DNA of 17,724 nt from an uncultured Eubacteriales bacterium. Its GTDB lineage: Bacteria > Bacillota > Clostridia > Oscillospirales > CAG-272. Positions 1 through 8,088 of the stretch are shown in pieces (position 1 is the first letter of the stretch; every line of letters begins with the position of its first letter). Location of the stretch: NCBI GenBank assembly GCA_934503195.1, contig CAKSVM010000063.1, positions 1-17,724 of the forward strand, read 5' to 3'. Below the pieces are notes generated by a model that was given only the letters and a program-made list of their open reading frames with translations, was not told the DNA's origin and searched no databases. A program made the translations under genes and the position numbers.

Positions 1-496
1 GATGTACAATATGCACAAAACCCGTCGGAATCTCAATTTTTCCGTCCGAAGAATCGATAAAATTTTCAATAAAATAGTCAACCGCCAGCGAAGTTCCCTC
101 GTCGGTGCCGCCCGAAATGAAAATTTTGCCGTTTTCTTCCTTAATTATATATCCGGTTTCGCCGAGATCGATCCGATCGATCGGCGAATCGGCCTCGCGC
201 AGCGTCTTTCCGATGATAATTTCATGCTCGTAGACCGGATTTTTATCCCAATCCGTCGTGATTCCGATTTCAGTGCCGAGCTTTTCCGCCAGCTTTTTTC
301 GGAGCCGGACGGCGTCAGAAATTTCGGACTGATCGGCCATGTCGCCCCTGATTATGTAAAAATCGCAGTCCGCGCCGCCGGCGATCACGAGAAAATCCCC
401 GGCCATTTCGGGCTCCGTGGGCGGAACTTCCGCCCCGCCGCAGGCCGAGAAAGAAAGTACGAAAGCAATAACAATTCCAATTATAAATTTTTTCAA
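1..496 (-). CDS. Secreted lipoprotein, 3' end cut by window edge; GH67/GH20 N-terminal-like domain
   Basis: The start is a TTG codon at 494-496, preceded by GGAGG nine bases upstream; no ATG fits. About 165 codons are visible and the frame runs off the left edge. Residues 1-18 are a lipoprotein signal: two lysines, a hydrophobic stretch, then FSAC with Cys19 as the probable lipidation site (Phe at -3 is a weak lipobox). The region after it (about 30-160) has a pattern known from the alpha/beta domain ahead of catalytic domains in GH67/GH20/GH115-type glycosidases and DUF4838-like proteins: LVIAGG, a region around ARG-LYS-LYS-LEU-ALA-GLU-LYS-LEU, HEIIIGKTLRE, LGETGYIIKEENGKIFISGG and a GTSLAVDYF helix. 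That assignment is by eye. A carbohydrate-active surface protein is an inference, helped by the neighbouring carbohydrate-esterase-like gene. It has its own promoter. Confidence 0.72.
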   Translation of the reverse strand, partial: MKKFIIGIVIAFVLSFSACGGAEVPPTEPEMAGDFLVIAGGADCDFYIIRGDMADQSEISDAVRLRKKLAEKLGTEIGITTDWDKNPVYEHEIIIGKTLREADSPIDRIDLGETGYIIKEENGKIFISGGTDEGTSLAVDYFIENFIDSSDGKIEIPTGFVHIVH

Positions 497-527
497 TGAT
501 TGTCGCCTCCCGCACATCTTCTGATAC

Positions 528-556
528 ATTATAGCACTTTTTTTGTGAAAATGCAA
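528..556 (-). promoter_or_regulatory. Sigma-A-type promoter of the lipoprotein gene
   Basis: On the minus strand TTGCAT (551-556) is followed by a 17-base spacer and a perfect TATAAT (528-533). Transcription should start near 521, giving a leader of about 25 bases before the TTG start at 496. The esterase gene upstream ends at 619, so the lipoprotein gene can be expressed separately from it. Confidence 0.8.
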
Positions 557-618
557 TACTTTTCGGGGATTTCCGGTGTAGAAATTAGCGGTAGATTTTT
601 GTGCACAATATACAAAAG

Positions 619-1404
619 TCAGATATTGTTAAGCAGCCAGTCAGCCGCGAGATCCGGCCACTTTCCGACATCCACCCTGTCAGAGGCCAAACCGAGTCCA
701 TGTCTGCCGGATGGGAAAATGTGAATTTCGAACGGAATCGAATTGTCGCGCAGCTTTTCCGCGAAAACAAGTGAGTTTTTAACATTTACGCAGTTATCGT
801 CCGAAGTGTGCCAGATAAAGCACTTCGGCGTGTTGCACGAAACGCGATTCTGGGGCGAATAATACGCGGCCTCGGATTTGTACTTTTCGCCAAGAAGATT
901 CCGGCCGCTTCCGACGTGTCCGAACTCTTCTTCGAGCGAAATCACCGCGTAGCAGAGGATCCCACCGTTCGGTCTTGCCGATTCTTTGTCGATTTCGTCC
1001 GGCGTGTGATCGGCGCATGAAACGTCGTCAAGCGTCAGAGTCGCGGCGCAAAGATGCCCTCCGGCCGAGAAACCCAATGTAACAATCCTGTCGGGATCGA
1101 TATTCCATTCCTTCGCGTGGAATCTCACGATTTTGATCGCTCTCTGGGCGTCAGCCAGCGTAGCGTCTAGCCGATTCGGCGCAACGCGATACTCGACAAC
1201 CGCCGCCGGAATTCCGCGCTTATTAAAGAATTCTGCTATCGGCTTGCCCTCGTGCGGAGCTCGATGCGAATAACCACCGCCCGGATAAATGACGACGCAA
1301 GGCATCGGATGGTCGGATTCAACCGGATAAAACGTCATCAGATTCGGCGTTTCCGTCTCGGGATTGAAATGCGGAATCTCGTGATTCCAAAGCTTGATTT
1401 CCAT
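619..1404 (-). CDS. Alpha/beta hydrolase, acetyl-xylan/feruloyl esterase-like
   Basis: A 261-residue alpha/beta hydrolase resembling the Axe/BD-FAE type esterases that sit in polysaccharide-use loci. Visible motifs are the oxyanion-hole loop YPGGGY (40-45, the counterpart of HGGG), the nucleophile elbow GFSAGG with Ser113, a probable acid Asp202 or Asp203 in TSDDNCV, and catalytic His235 in SGRHGL. No signal peptide is visible, so it is probably cytoplasmic and would deacylate imported oligosaccharides (inference). The start follows AGGTGA with a six-base spacer. It is the last gene of a minus-strand run, 70 bases after the rlmI-like gene. Similar folds include peptidases and lipases, so the substrate is not settled by sequence. 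Confidence 0.85.
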   Translation of the reverse strand: MEIKLWNHEIPHFNPETETPNLMTFYPVESDHPMPCVVIYPGGGYSHRAPHEGKPIAEFFNKRGIPAAVVEYRVAPNRLDATLADAQRAIKIVRFHAKEWNIDPDRIVTLGFSAGGHLCAATLTLDDVSCADHTPDEIDKESARPNGGILCYAVISLEEEFGHVGSGRNLLGEKYKSEAAYYSPQNRVSCNTPKCFIWHTSDDNCVNVKNSLVFAEKLRDNSIPFEIHIFPSGRHGLGLASDRVDVGKWPDLAADWLLNNI

Positions 1405-1474
1405 AAGTAATCACCTCATGATTTGTATTTTTCGACACAGCTTCGCGCCAATCGATTGCACAAAACGAACAATG

Positions 1475-2701
1475 TCAGACAATCTGAAAAATGTAAAATT
1501 TGAGATAATCCGTCTCGGGAACGCCCCAGAGAATCGGATGATCGGGAGCCTGCTGGCGCGCCTCGATTTGCCGAAGCTCAACCTGCGCGTCGCGCGCCGC
1601 CGACGCCAGCATTTTCAGAAAGAGCGAATTTTCCATAAAATGGGAGCATGAACAGGTTGCGAGATACCCGCCGCGCGGCAAAAGCTTCATCGCGCGATAA
1701 TTTATTTCCTTGTATCCGCGCGATGCCGAATCGATGGTTTTCCGTGATTTTGTGAACGCTGGAGGGTCAAGAATGATAAAATCATACTCATTTTTGTGAT
1801 TTTCCAGCATTTTTGGCAGCAAATCAAACACATCTTCGCAAAGGAAATCCATTTTCGCGTCAAGCCCATTGCGTTTCGCGTTGGCCGCCGCAAGATCAAT
1901 CGCCGTCTGCGAGACGTCGACCGCGGTGACGTGATCCGCCCCGCCGCGCGCCGCGTTCAGCGCAAATGAACCCGTGTGCGTGAAACAATCCAGCACGCGC
2001 TTGCCCTTTGCGAGCCTCGCGACCTCGCGCCGATTGTATTTTTGATCGAGGAAAAATCCTGTCTTTTGTCCGTTTTCAACATCAACAGTGTAAATAATAT
2101 CATTTTCACATATTTCCGTTGTTAATTTTCCCATATGATTAAAGCCTTCAAACCAGCCTTTTGACTGTTCAAGCCCTTCAAGCTCGCGGATCGCGACGTC
2201 ATTTCGCTCATAAATTCCGCGAATTTTCACACCGTCTGACTCAAGCGTCTCAGCAATCATTGGAAACAGCCGCGATTTGAGCTTTTCCATTCCAATCGAA
2301 AGCGTCTGTGTGACGATAATATCATTAAATAAATCGGCCGTCAGCCCCGGAAAATGGTCAGCTTCACCAAATATCAGTCGGCAAGCCGAAGCGTCGCTGC
2401 CCATAACCGTTTTCCGGTAGTCCCACGCGTACTTGATCCGGCGACGCCAGAACGCGTCATCGAATTTATCATTGGTGTTTCTTGACAAAATCCGCACGCG
2501 AATTTTGGATAATCTGCTGAAAATTCCCGTCCCAAGATAACGCCCCTTATCGCTCACAACGTCGACGAGCGAACCGTTCTCAAAATCTTCAGGAACCATC
2601 CTTCGAACCTCGGCATCGTAGACCCACGGATGCCCGTTTTCGATCGCCGCCTGCGCCTTCCGCGAGACTTCGACAATCGGAAAATCTCTGTTTATATTCA
2701 T
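1475..2701 (-). CDS. rlmI: RlmI/YwbD-family class I SAM-dependent rRNA methyltransferase
   Basis: A 408-residue protein with the full layout of the COG1092 family. An N-terminal PUA-like domain (about 1-75, with HPWVYDAEV at 24-32) is followed by a linker region and a Rossmann methyltransferase domain. Key motifs are GQKTGFFLDQ (211-220), the SAM loop VLDCFTHTGSF (236-246), an acidic strand end at AVDVS (260-264), and the catalytic DPPAF (312-316) with CSCSHF (350-355). Family members methylate cytosine C5 in 23S rRNA (E. coli RlmI, C1962); the exact target in clostridial homologues is less certain, so the symbol is by family. The ATG has a strong GAGGAGGT five bases upstream. It lies in the run downstream of the parC-like gene, separated by a 61-base gap with an inverted repeat. 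Confidence 0.88.
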   Translation of the reverse strand: MNINRDFPIVEVSRKAQAAIENGHPWVYDAEVRRMVPEDFENGSLVDVVSDKGRYLGTGIFSRLSKIRVRILSRNTNDKFDDAFWRRRIKYAWDYRKTVMGSDASACRLIFGEADHFPGLTADLFNDIIVTQTLSIGMEKLKSRLFPMIAETLESDGVKIRGIYERNDVAIRELEGLEQSKGWFEGFNHMGKLTTEICENDIIYTVDVENGQKTGFFLDQKYNRREVARLAKGKRVLDCFTHTGSFALNAARGGADHVTAVDVSQTAIDLAAANAKRNGLDAKMDFLCEDVFDLLPKMLENHKNEYDFIILDPPAFTKSRKTIDSASRGYKEINYRAMKLLPRGGYLATCSCSHFMENSLFLKMLASAARDAQVELRQIEARQQAPDHPILWGVPETDYLKFYIFQIV

Positions 2702-2721
2702 GTAACCTCCTCAAAAATCGT

Positions 2722-2753
2722 TTGTGCAATTTGTATATATGCAAATTGCACAA
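2722..2753. repeat. Inverted repeat with 12-bp arms, parC/rlmI intergenic
   Basis: Arms at 2722-2733 (TTGTGCAATTTG) and 2742-2753 (CAAATTGCACAA) are perfect inverted copies separated by the eight bases TATATATG. It fills most of the short gap between the parC-like and rlmI-like genes. There is no T-tract directly after either arm, so it does not look like a standard intrinsic terminator. Each arm carries the octamer TTGTGCAA that recurs elsewhere in the window, so a protein-binding operator or a small dispersed repeat are both possible. Confidence 0.75.
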
Positions 2754-2762
2754 TATCATTAT

Positions 2763-4979
2763 TTACATTTTGAAGAGCGATTTATCGACCGCGACAGGCG
2801 TAGCGGGGATCTTCGCCTTAATGTATTTGGAATATTTCGCCGCATTATCCATAAAATTCCTGCGCACACGCACAATTTTCTGATTCCCTTTGAGGTTCAT
2901 CAGCTGCACACCACCCGAAGAACGCGTGGTTTTGATCGGAATCTGGTCGGATTTTATAATTATCGCGCGATCCTGATCGTTTACCAGCAAAATATCCATC
3001 GGCTCGCGCTCAAAGAATGCGGCCACAACCGGCGAAGCGTCCGAAAACGCGCCGGTAAGCTTGCGGCGATTGGTCTTCGTCTGATAGGAAATGGCAGGAA
3101 TTCGCACGCCTTTGCCGTTTTCGAAGATAAAAATCAAATTGTCTGTCTCACGATACTCGTCAATCACAGCGACTCCAACGACCTTTTCGTCATCGTCAAA
3201 TGAAAGCTTCGCCGGAACATACTCCCCGAGCTGCGACGCCTTTGTGAGTTCAAATTCCGAAATTCGTGTTTTGTAGCATTGTGCATTTTCGCCAAAGACA
3301 AGCAGCTCATCAGAATTGTCAGCGTCACATTCAATAAGAATTTCGTCTCCATCCTTGATTTTATGTTCATCGTTGCCACGGAGCGACTGCTGAGTGATTT
3401 TTTTGAAATATCCTTCCTTCGACATACAAATGTGAACCGGGAAGCTGTCCGCGACCGGCTCGGGGTCAGGCTCGACCACATCTTCGGCATAAATCAGCTG
3501 CGTCAGCCGCGGCTTCGCGTATTTTTTCTTTATCTCGCGAAGTTCCGCCGAAATATGCTCGCGAACCTTGATATCATCGCCGATTTTCAGCTTCAGAGCG
3601 TCAATTTCAGCGCGCAGAGCTTCAATTTCCTTGATTCTGTTCACAATATATTCACGGTTCAGATTTCTCAGCTTAATTTCAGCGATATATTCAGCCTGAA
3701 TCTGATCAATTCCGAACCCTTCCATAAGATTCGGAACAACGTCTTCTTCGAGTTCGGTTTCACGAACAATGCGAATCGCTTTGTCTATATCCAACAAAAT
3801 TTTGCCGAGACCAAGCAGCAAATGTAGTTTATCTTGCTTCTTTTGCAGGTCGAACGACAGCTCACGCCGCACACAATCCATCCGGAAATTTATCCATTCC
3901 TTAAGAATTCCGGTAACTCCCAATTGCTTTGGCGTTCCATTGATCAGTACATTGAAATTGCATGAGAATTCTTCTTGAAGTGGCGTTATCTTGTACAGTT
4001 TTGCCATCAGCTTGTCCGGATCGACGCCCTTCCGCAGGTCGAGCGTCAGCTTGAAACCAGACAAATCAATCTCGTCACGGTAATCGGTTATCTCCTTCAG
4101 CTTCCCGTCTTTCACGAGGTCGCCGATTCGTTTCATGATAAGTTCGATTGAAGTAGAGTAGGGAATTTGCACAATATCGATGCAATTGTCTCTCTTTTCG
4201 TAAACATATCTTGCACGAAGTGTAAAATTTCCATGACCAGTCTCATAAATCGCGCGATATTTCTCGCGATCATACAGCAAAAAACCGCCGCCCGGAAAGT
4301 CGGGTGCCTTGATTATATCGAGCATTTTCTCGGTCGGTGTGTCGGGTTTGCGCAATAATTGTATGGTTCCATCGCAAATTTCAGCTAAGTTAAATGAACA
4401 AATGTTTGTTGTCATTCCGACGGCGATTCCGAGATTCGGCGAAACCAGCACATTCGGGAAGGTCGTCGGCAAAAGAAGCGGCTCCTTCATCGTCGCGTCG
4501 TAGTTATCGACCATTTCGACGGCGTTTTTGTCGATCCCTTTGAACAATTCCGCCGAAAAACTGTCAAGCTTTACTTCTGTATAACGCGCCGCCGCATAGG
4601 CCATGTCGCGGCTGTACTGCTTGCCGAAGCTTCCCTTCGAGTCGATGAACGGATGTAAAAGCGACTCGTTGCCGCGAGTCAAGCGGACAAGTGTCTCATA
4701 AATCGCCGCGTCGCCGTGCGGATTGAGCTTCATCGTCTGGCCGACAACGTTCGCAGACTTTGTTCGCGCGCCGGTCAGAAGCCCCATTTTGTACATTGTG
4801 TACAAAAGTTTCCGATGTGACGGCTTGAATCCATCAATTTCAGGTATCGCGCGCTCGCGGATGACGTACATCGCGTACGGCATAAAATTCGACCTGACCG
4901 TGTCGGTGATCGGCTGATCGGAAACTTCTGACAAAATTCCCGAGGCAATATTTTCCTTATCCTTGGATTTTTTTGCCAT
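2763..4979 (-). CDS. parC: Type IIA DNA topoisomerase subunit A, ParC-like
   Basis: A 738-residue breakage-reunion subunit of a type IIA topoisomerase, acting on DNA with an ATPase (ParE/GyrB) partner. Visible are the entry region RERAIPEIDGFKPSHRKLLY (41-60), the helix-turn-helix/quinolone-region segment ending in MKLNPHGDAAIYETLVRL (83-100; gyrases usually read YHPHGD here), and the catalytic Tyr133 in AARYTEV. A long tower/coiled-coil region (about 400-500) precedes a degenerate beta-propeller (about 520-738). No GyrA box (QRRGGKG) is visible, which together with the short tail favours a topoisomerase IV/ParC-type decatenase over GyrA. No parE or gyrB is adjacent: neighbours are tsaC upstream (18-base gap) and the rlmI-like gene downstream. 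The ATG follows AAGGAAGG. Confidence 0.9.
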   Translation of the reverse strand: MAKKSKDKENIASGILSEVSDQPITDTVRSNFMPYAMYVIRERAIPEIDGFKPSHRKLLYTMYKMGLLTGARTKSANVVGQTMKLNPHGDAAIYETLVRLTRGNESLLHPFIDSKGSFGKQYSRDMAYAAARYTEVKLDSFSAELFKGIDKNAVEMVDNYDATMKEPLLLPTTFPNVLVSPNLGIAVGMTTNICSFNLAEICDGTIQLLRKPDTPTEKMLDIIKAPDFPGGGFLLYDREKYRAIYETGHGNFTLRARYVYEKRDNCIDIVQIPYSTSIELIMKRIGDLVKDGKLKEITDYRDEIDLSGFKLTLDLRKGVDPDKLMAKLYKITPLQEEFSCNFNVLINGTPKQLGVTGILKEWINFRMDCVRRELSFDLQKKQDKLHLLLGLGKILLDIDKAIRIVRETELEEDVVPNLMEGFGIDQIQAEYIAEIKLRNLNREYIVNRIKEIEALRAEIDALKLKIGDDIKVREHISAELREIKKKYAKPRLTQLIYAEDVVEPDPEPVADSFPVHICMSKEGYFKKITQQSLRGNDEHKIKDGDEILIECDADNSDELLVFGENAQCYKTRISEFELTKASQLGEYVPAKLSFDDDEKVVGVAVIDEYRETDNLIFIFENGKGVRIPAISYQTKTNRRKLTGAFSDASPVVAAFFEREPMDILLVNDQDRAIIIKSDQIPIKTTRSSGGVQLMNLKGNQKIVRVRRNFMDNAAKYSKYIKAKIPATPVAVDKSLFKM

Positions 4980-4997
4980 TACTACCTTCCTTTGCTA

Positions 4998-6035
4998 TCA
5001 ATTTAGTTTTATAACGTCATAACCGGCGGCTTTTATGAACCGATTGTAAACAGCCAGCCCGATTCCGTCCTTGCCGGGAAGCCGGGCATAAAAAATTTCG
5101 CACCCGCAGGCGTCAACCTCGCGGAGTTTCGCGAAAAGTTCGTGCGCCTCAGTCGCGTCGCCGTCGCCAAGAGTCAACAAAACCGCGCCTGAATCGCGTA
5201 GAATTTTTTCGTCAGAATCACTGACAAGTGAGCCGATTTTACATATTTTCGCCTGTTCGCGAATAAAACCGATGAATTTTTCATGCGTCGAGTCGATCAG
5301 AACGACCTTCGTGTCTGGCGCGTAATGGCGATATTTCATTCCCGGAGCTAACGGACGTTCGCCGTCAGCGAGCTTTTCGGTTATCACCTTGTCAAGCCTG
5401 ACCGGACAAATCTCGGAAAGCATCTCCGCCGTAATTCCGCCCGGACGCAGAATTGTCAGACAATCTTCATCTATTTTTACAATCGTTGACTCCAAACCGA
5501 TTTCGCACGGACCGCCGTCGATGATCATTTCGATCCGCCCGTCCATGTCGTCAAGGACATGCTTCGCGGTCGTCGGACTCGGTTTTCCGGAACGATTCGC
5601 GCTCGGCGCGGCTATCGGAACGCCCGCCGCTTCTATAAGTTTCCGCGCGTTTTCGTCGGACGGCAGTCTGACCGCAACCGTGTCAAGCCCGCCGGTCACA
5701 GTTGGCGGAATGCAATCGCGTTTCGGAAGAATCACCGTCAGCGGCCCCGGCAGAAATTTTTCCGCGAGCTTATAATACATAGGAATTGTCCGACAATATT
5801 TGTCGGCATCCTCAATTTTCGCGATGTGAATTATCAGCGGATTGTCCGACGGGCGCCCCTTCGCTGCGTAAATTTTCCGTGCCGCGTCAGCGTCAAGCGC
5901 GTTGCCGCCAAGTCCGTAGACCGTCTCGGTAGGAAACGCGACGAGTCCGCCGTTCCGGATTATATCTCCGGCGCGTAAAAAAGTTTGTGCGTTTTTTTTG
6001 GAATCTGAGCCGATTTTGATATATTCAGTCTTCAT
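4998..6035 (-). CDS. tsaC: L-threonylcarbamoyladenylate synthase, Sua5 type
   Basis: A 345-residue enzyme making threonylcarbamoyl-AMP from threonine, bicarbonate and ATP, the first step of t6A37 modification in ANN-decoding tRNAs. The YrdC domain shows FPTETVYGLG (34-43), KGRPSDNPLIIH (59-70), PSANRSGKPSPTT (144-156), GLESTIV (180-186) and RPGG (197-200). The C-terminal Sua5 domain (about 220-345) opens after the linker APGMKYRHYAP. This makes it the long Sua5/YwlC form, not the short TsaC/YrdC form. I chose the ATG at 6033-6035, one base after the prfA stop, over an in-frame TTG at 6047 that would overlap prfA. No strong ribosome site is visible, so translational coupling to prfA is likely. 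Confidence 0.93.
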   Translation of the reverse strand: MKTEYIKIGSDSKKNAQTFLRAGDIIRNGGLVAFPTETVYGLGGNALDADAARKIYAAKGRPSDNPLIIHIAKIEDADKYCRTIPMYYKLAEKFLPGPLTVILPKRDCIPPTVTGGLDTVAVRLPSDENARKLIEAAGVPIAAPSANRSGKPSPTTAKHVLDDMDGRIEMIIDGGPCEIGLESTIVKIDEDCLTILRPGGITAEMLSEICPVRLDKVITEKLADGERPLAPGMKYRHYAPDTKVVLIDSTHEKFIGFIREQAKICKIGSLVSDSDEKILRDSGAVLLTLGDGDATEAHELFAKLREVDACGCEIFYARLPGKDGIGLAVYNRFIKAAGYDVIKLN

Positions 6036-6036
6036 T

Positions 6037-7107
6037 TTAGTTCTCAATGCTGGCGGCGAGCTTCGCGGCCGTGTCCGCCGTGGCGAGCGCGGTCAGCATC
6101 TCGTCGATGTTCCCGTTCAAAAAATCTTCTAAAGAATAAAGCGTTAGCCCGATCCGATGGTCGGTCACACGTCCCTGCGGATAGTTATAGGTTCGAATTC
6201 TTTCGCTGCGATCTCCGGTTCCGACTTGGCTTCGGCGTTCTGACGCAATTTTTGCATCCTGCTCTGCCTGTTTTAGTTCAAACAGCTTGGTCCGTAGCAG
6301 CTTCATCGCCTTGTCGCGGTTTTTGAACTGCGATCGCTCGTCCTGACATTCAATGACAATTCCGGTTGGTTTGTGGATCAAACGAATCGCCGACTCGGTT
6401 TTGTTGACGTGCTGGCCGCCCGCGCCGCTCGATTTGCAGGTCTCGATGATCAGGTCGCCCGGATCGATCTCGACTTCGACGTCCTCGGCCTCGGGCAGAA
6501 CCGCGACCGTGGCGGTCGACGTCTGAATCCGCCCCTGCGCCTCGGTGATCGGCACGCGCTGGACGCGGTGAACGCCCGACTCGAATTTGAGCCGAGAGTA
6601 CGCGCCGTCGCCCTCGATCATGAACGTGACCTCCTTGAACCCGCCAAGTTCGGTTTCGTTCAGACTGATAATTTCGGTTTTCCAGCCAATTTTCGCGGCA
6701 TACATCGTGTACATTCTGTACAATACATATGAAAATAACGCGGCTTCTTCCCCGCCCGCGCCGCCGCGGATCTCCATGATGACGTTTTTCTCATCGTTCG
6801 GATCATGCGGCAAAAGTAGAATTTGCAGCTCATTTTCAAGCTTCGGAAGCATCTCCTTCGCCTCGTCAAGCTCGGCCTCGGCCAGCTCGCGAAGCTCCGC
6901 GTCGCCCGAATCGATAAGCTCCTGCGCTTCCTCCAGACGATTTTTCTCGCGCTTGTACTCGCGGAATTTCTCGATTATCGGAGTCAGCCGCTTGTGCTCA
7001 CGCATTAGTTTTGTGAATTTTTCCTGATTTGAAACAACTTCCGGACTTGAAAGCTCAGCCGCGATATTTTCGTAATTTTTCTCAGTTTCGCTGAGTTTTT
7101 CAAACAT
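6037..7107 (-). CDS. prfA: Peptide chain release factor 1
   Basis: A 356-residue class I release factor that reads UAA and UAG and triggers peptide release. It carries the PCRF domain, the GGAGGEEAALF stretch (115-125), the codon-reading tripeptide Pro186-Ile-Thr188 (PxT form, which marks RF1; RF2 has SPF), and the catalytic GGQ at 230-232 in GAGGQHVNKTESA. Length is normal (about 355-360). The ATG follows AAGGA. It is 19 bases downstream of the metal exporter and one base upstream of tsaC. In many Bacillota prfA and the Sua5 gene are near neighbours, so the order is familiar. The usual neighbouring N5-glutamine methyltransferase gene prmC is not in this run. Confidence 0.97.
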   Translation of the reverse strand: MFEKLSETEKNYENIAAELSSPEVVSNQEKFTKLMREHKRLTPIIEKFREYKREKNRLEEAQELIDSGDAELRELAEAELDEAKEMLPKLENELQILLLPHDPNDEKNVIMEIRGGAGGEEAALFSYVLYRMYTMYAAKIGWKTEIISLNETELGGFKEVTFMIEGDGAYSRLKFESGVHRVQRVPITEAQGRIQTSTATVAVLPEAEDVEVEIDPGDLIIETCKSSGAGGQHVNKTESAIRLIHKPTGIVIECQDERSQFKNRDKAMKLLRTKLFELKQAEQDAKIASERRSQVGTGDRSERIRTYNYPQGRVTDHRIGLTLYSLEDFLNGNIDEMLTALATADTAAKLAASIEN

Positions 7108-7126
7108 TATTTACAATCCTTCAATA

Positions 7127-7996
7127 TTAAATTAACAGTTGGAGTACAACACCTAGCAAAACCGACAAACCGTACAGCGTCGCCAGCAACGCCGCGTTCT
7201 GCTTCGGATTGTGATTCACGCGCATGAGCACCATCATTCCGACTCCCGCGCCGGCCGAAAGCCCGGCCGCGAGTGCGCCGAATCCGAGTGCGCCTGAAAC
7301 AAAAAGCTCCGACAGCACGATGCTCGACGCACAGTTCGGGATAAGTCCGATCAAAGCCGCGATGAACGGCTGTAAATATTTGCCGGTATTGAGAAGTTCC
7401 GCCAGCTTGTCCTCACCGACGAGCCAGATTATCGTGTTAAGCGCAAAGCTTGTCAGCAAAATGAACAAAAAGATCGAAGCCGACCGTCTCAGCGTGCTTT
7501 CGATGATCCCCTTTTCGGAGTCGCAATGCGCGCAGTGGTGGTGTTCCCCGCCCTCGTGGACGTGTTCGGAATGACTTTCGATGTGCGATTTCGAATGGTC
7601 GAGTTTGGTAATCTTGAATAAAAAATTGACGAAGAATCCGGCGATAATTGCGTAAACCACCTTAATTCCGAGCAGCGGAAGCAGCCATTTGATCTGCCCC
7701 GGACTCGAAACGAGGATCGGAACCGCCTCGTCGGACGTTGAGATGAAAACCGCGATCAGCGTTCCCGCGCTGATCAGCTTTTCGGCGTAAAGGTTCGCCG
7801 CCGCGACCGAAAAACCACACTCCGGAAAGACTCCGAGCAGTGCCGCGCTGACAACGCCGAGATGCTCATTTTCGAACGCTTTCCGAATTTTGTCCACCGC
7901 CTTATGTTCGAGAAGTTCGATGATAAGGTAGACGGCGATCAGGAACGGAAGCATTTTCAGCGCGTCGATCAGCGTGTCAAGAAGTACGTCAAGCAT
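7127..7996 (-). CDS. Putative 10TM manganese/heavy-metal exporter (ArsP_2-like)
   Basis: A 289-residue polytopic membrane protein resembling the family named putative manganese transporter / 10TM heavy-metal exporter (ArsP_2). It is built of two similar halves. The first has LLGVFPECGFSVAAANLYAE (53-72) and ISTSDEAVPIL (85-95). The second has LIGLIPNCASSIVLSELF (215-232) and the glycine-rich segment GALAAGLSAGAGVGMM (240-255). Between them is a cytoplasmic-type loop rich in His, Glu and Cys (about 134-158, with EHHHCAHC), a likely metal-binding site. Export of Mn or another soft metal is a family-based inference; the substrate is not shown by sequence. The ATG follows AAGGAG. It heads the run leading into prfA; no manganese (yybP-ykoY) riboswitch is evident in the 92 bases upstream. 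Confidence 0.8.
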   Translation of the reverse strand: MLDVLLDTLIDALKMLPFLIAVYLIIELLEHKAVDKIRKAFENEHLGVVSAALLGVFPECGFSVAAANLYAEKLISAGTLIAVFISTSDEAVPILVSSPGQIKWLLPLLGIKVVYAIIAGFFVNFLFKITKLDHSKSHIESHSEHVHEGGEHHHCAHCDSEKGIIESTLRRSASIFLFILLTSFALNTIIWLVGEDKLAELLNTGKYLQPFIAALIGLIPNCASSIVLSELFVSGALGFGALAAGLSAGAGVGMMVLMRVNHNPKQNAALLATLYGLSVLLGVVLQLLI

Positions 7997-8044
7997 AATT
8001 CTCCTTGCAGATTAAGTTGGACAATAGTTTGCAAAAACCGATCC

Positions 8045-8077
8045 GACACAGACCGGAAAAACCTCCCGGCCTGTGTC
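8045..8077 (-). terminator. Possible intrinsic terminator or processing hairpin after galM
   Basis: Arms at 8045-8056 and 8066-8077 pair over 12 positions in the minus-strand RNA, with one G-U pair and a nine-base loop. The hairpin starts 11 bases beyond the galM stop. The minus strand continues GGATCGGTTTTT, so the T run lies about seven bases past the stem, farther than in a standard terminator. It may terminate inefficiently or mark an mRNA end between the galactose group and the metal-exporter group. Confidence 0.5.
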
Positions 8078-8088
8078 GTGATCGCGAT

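Noticed and set aside
2..499. 165-codon plus-strand frame over the lipoprotein gene
   Set aside because: The minus-strand reading has a lipoprotein signal, a ribosome site and a promoter; the plus-strand reading has none.
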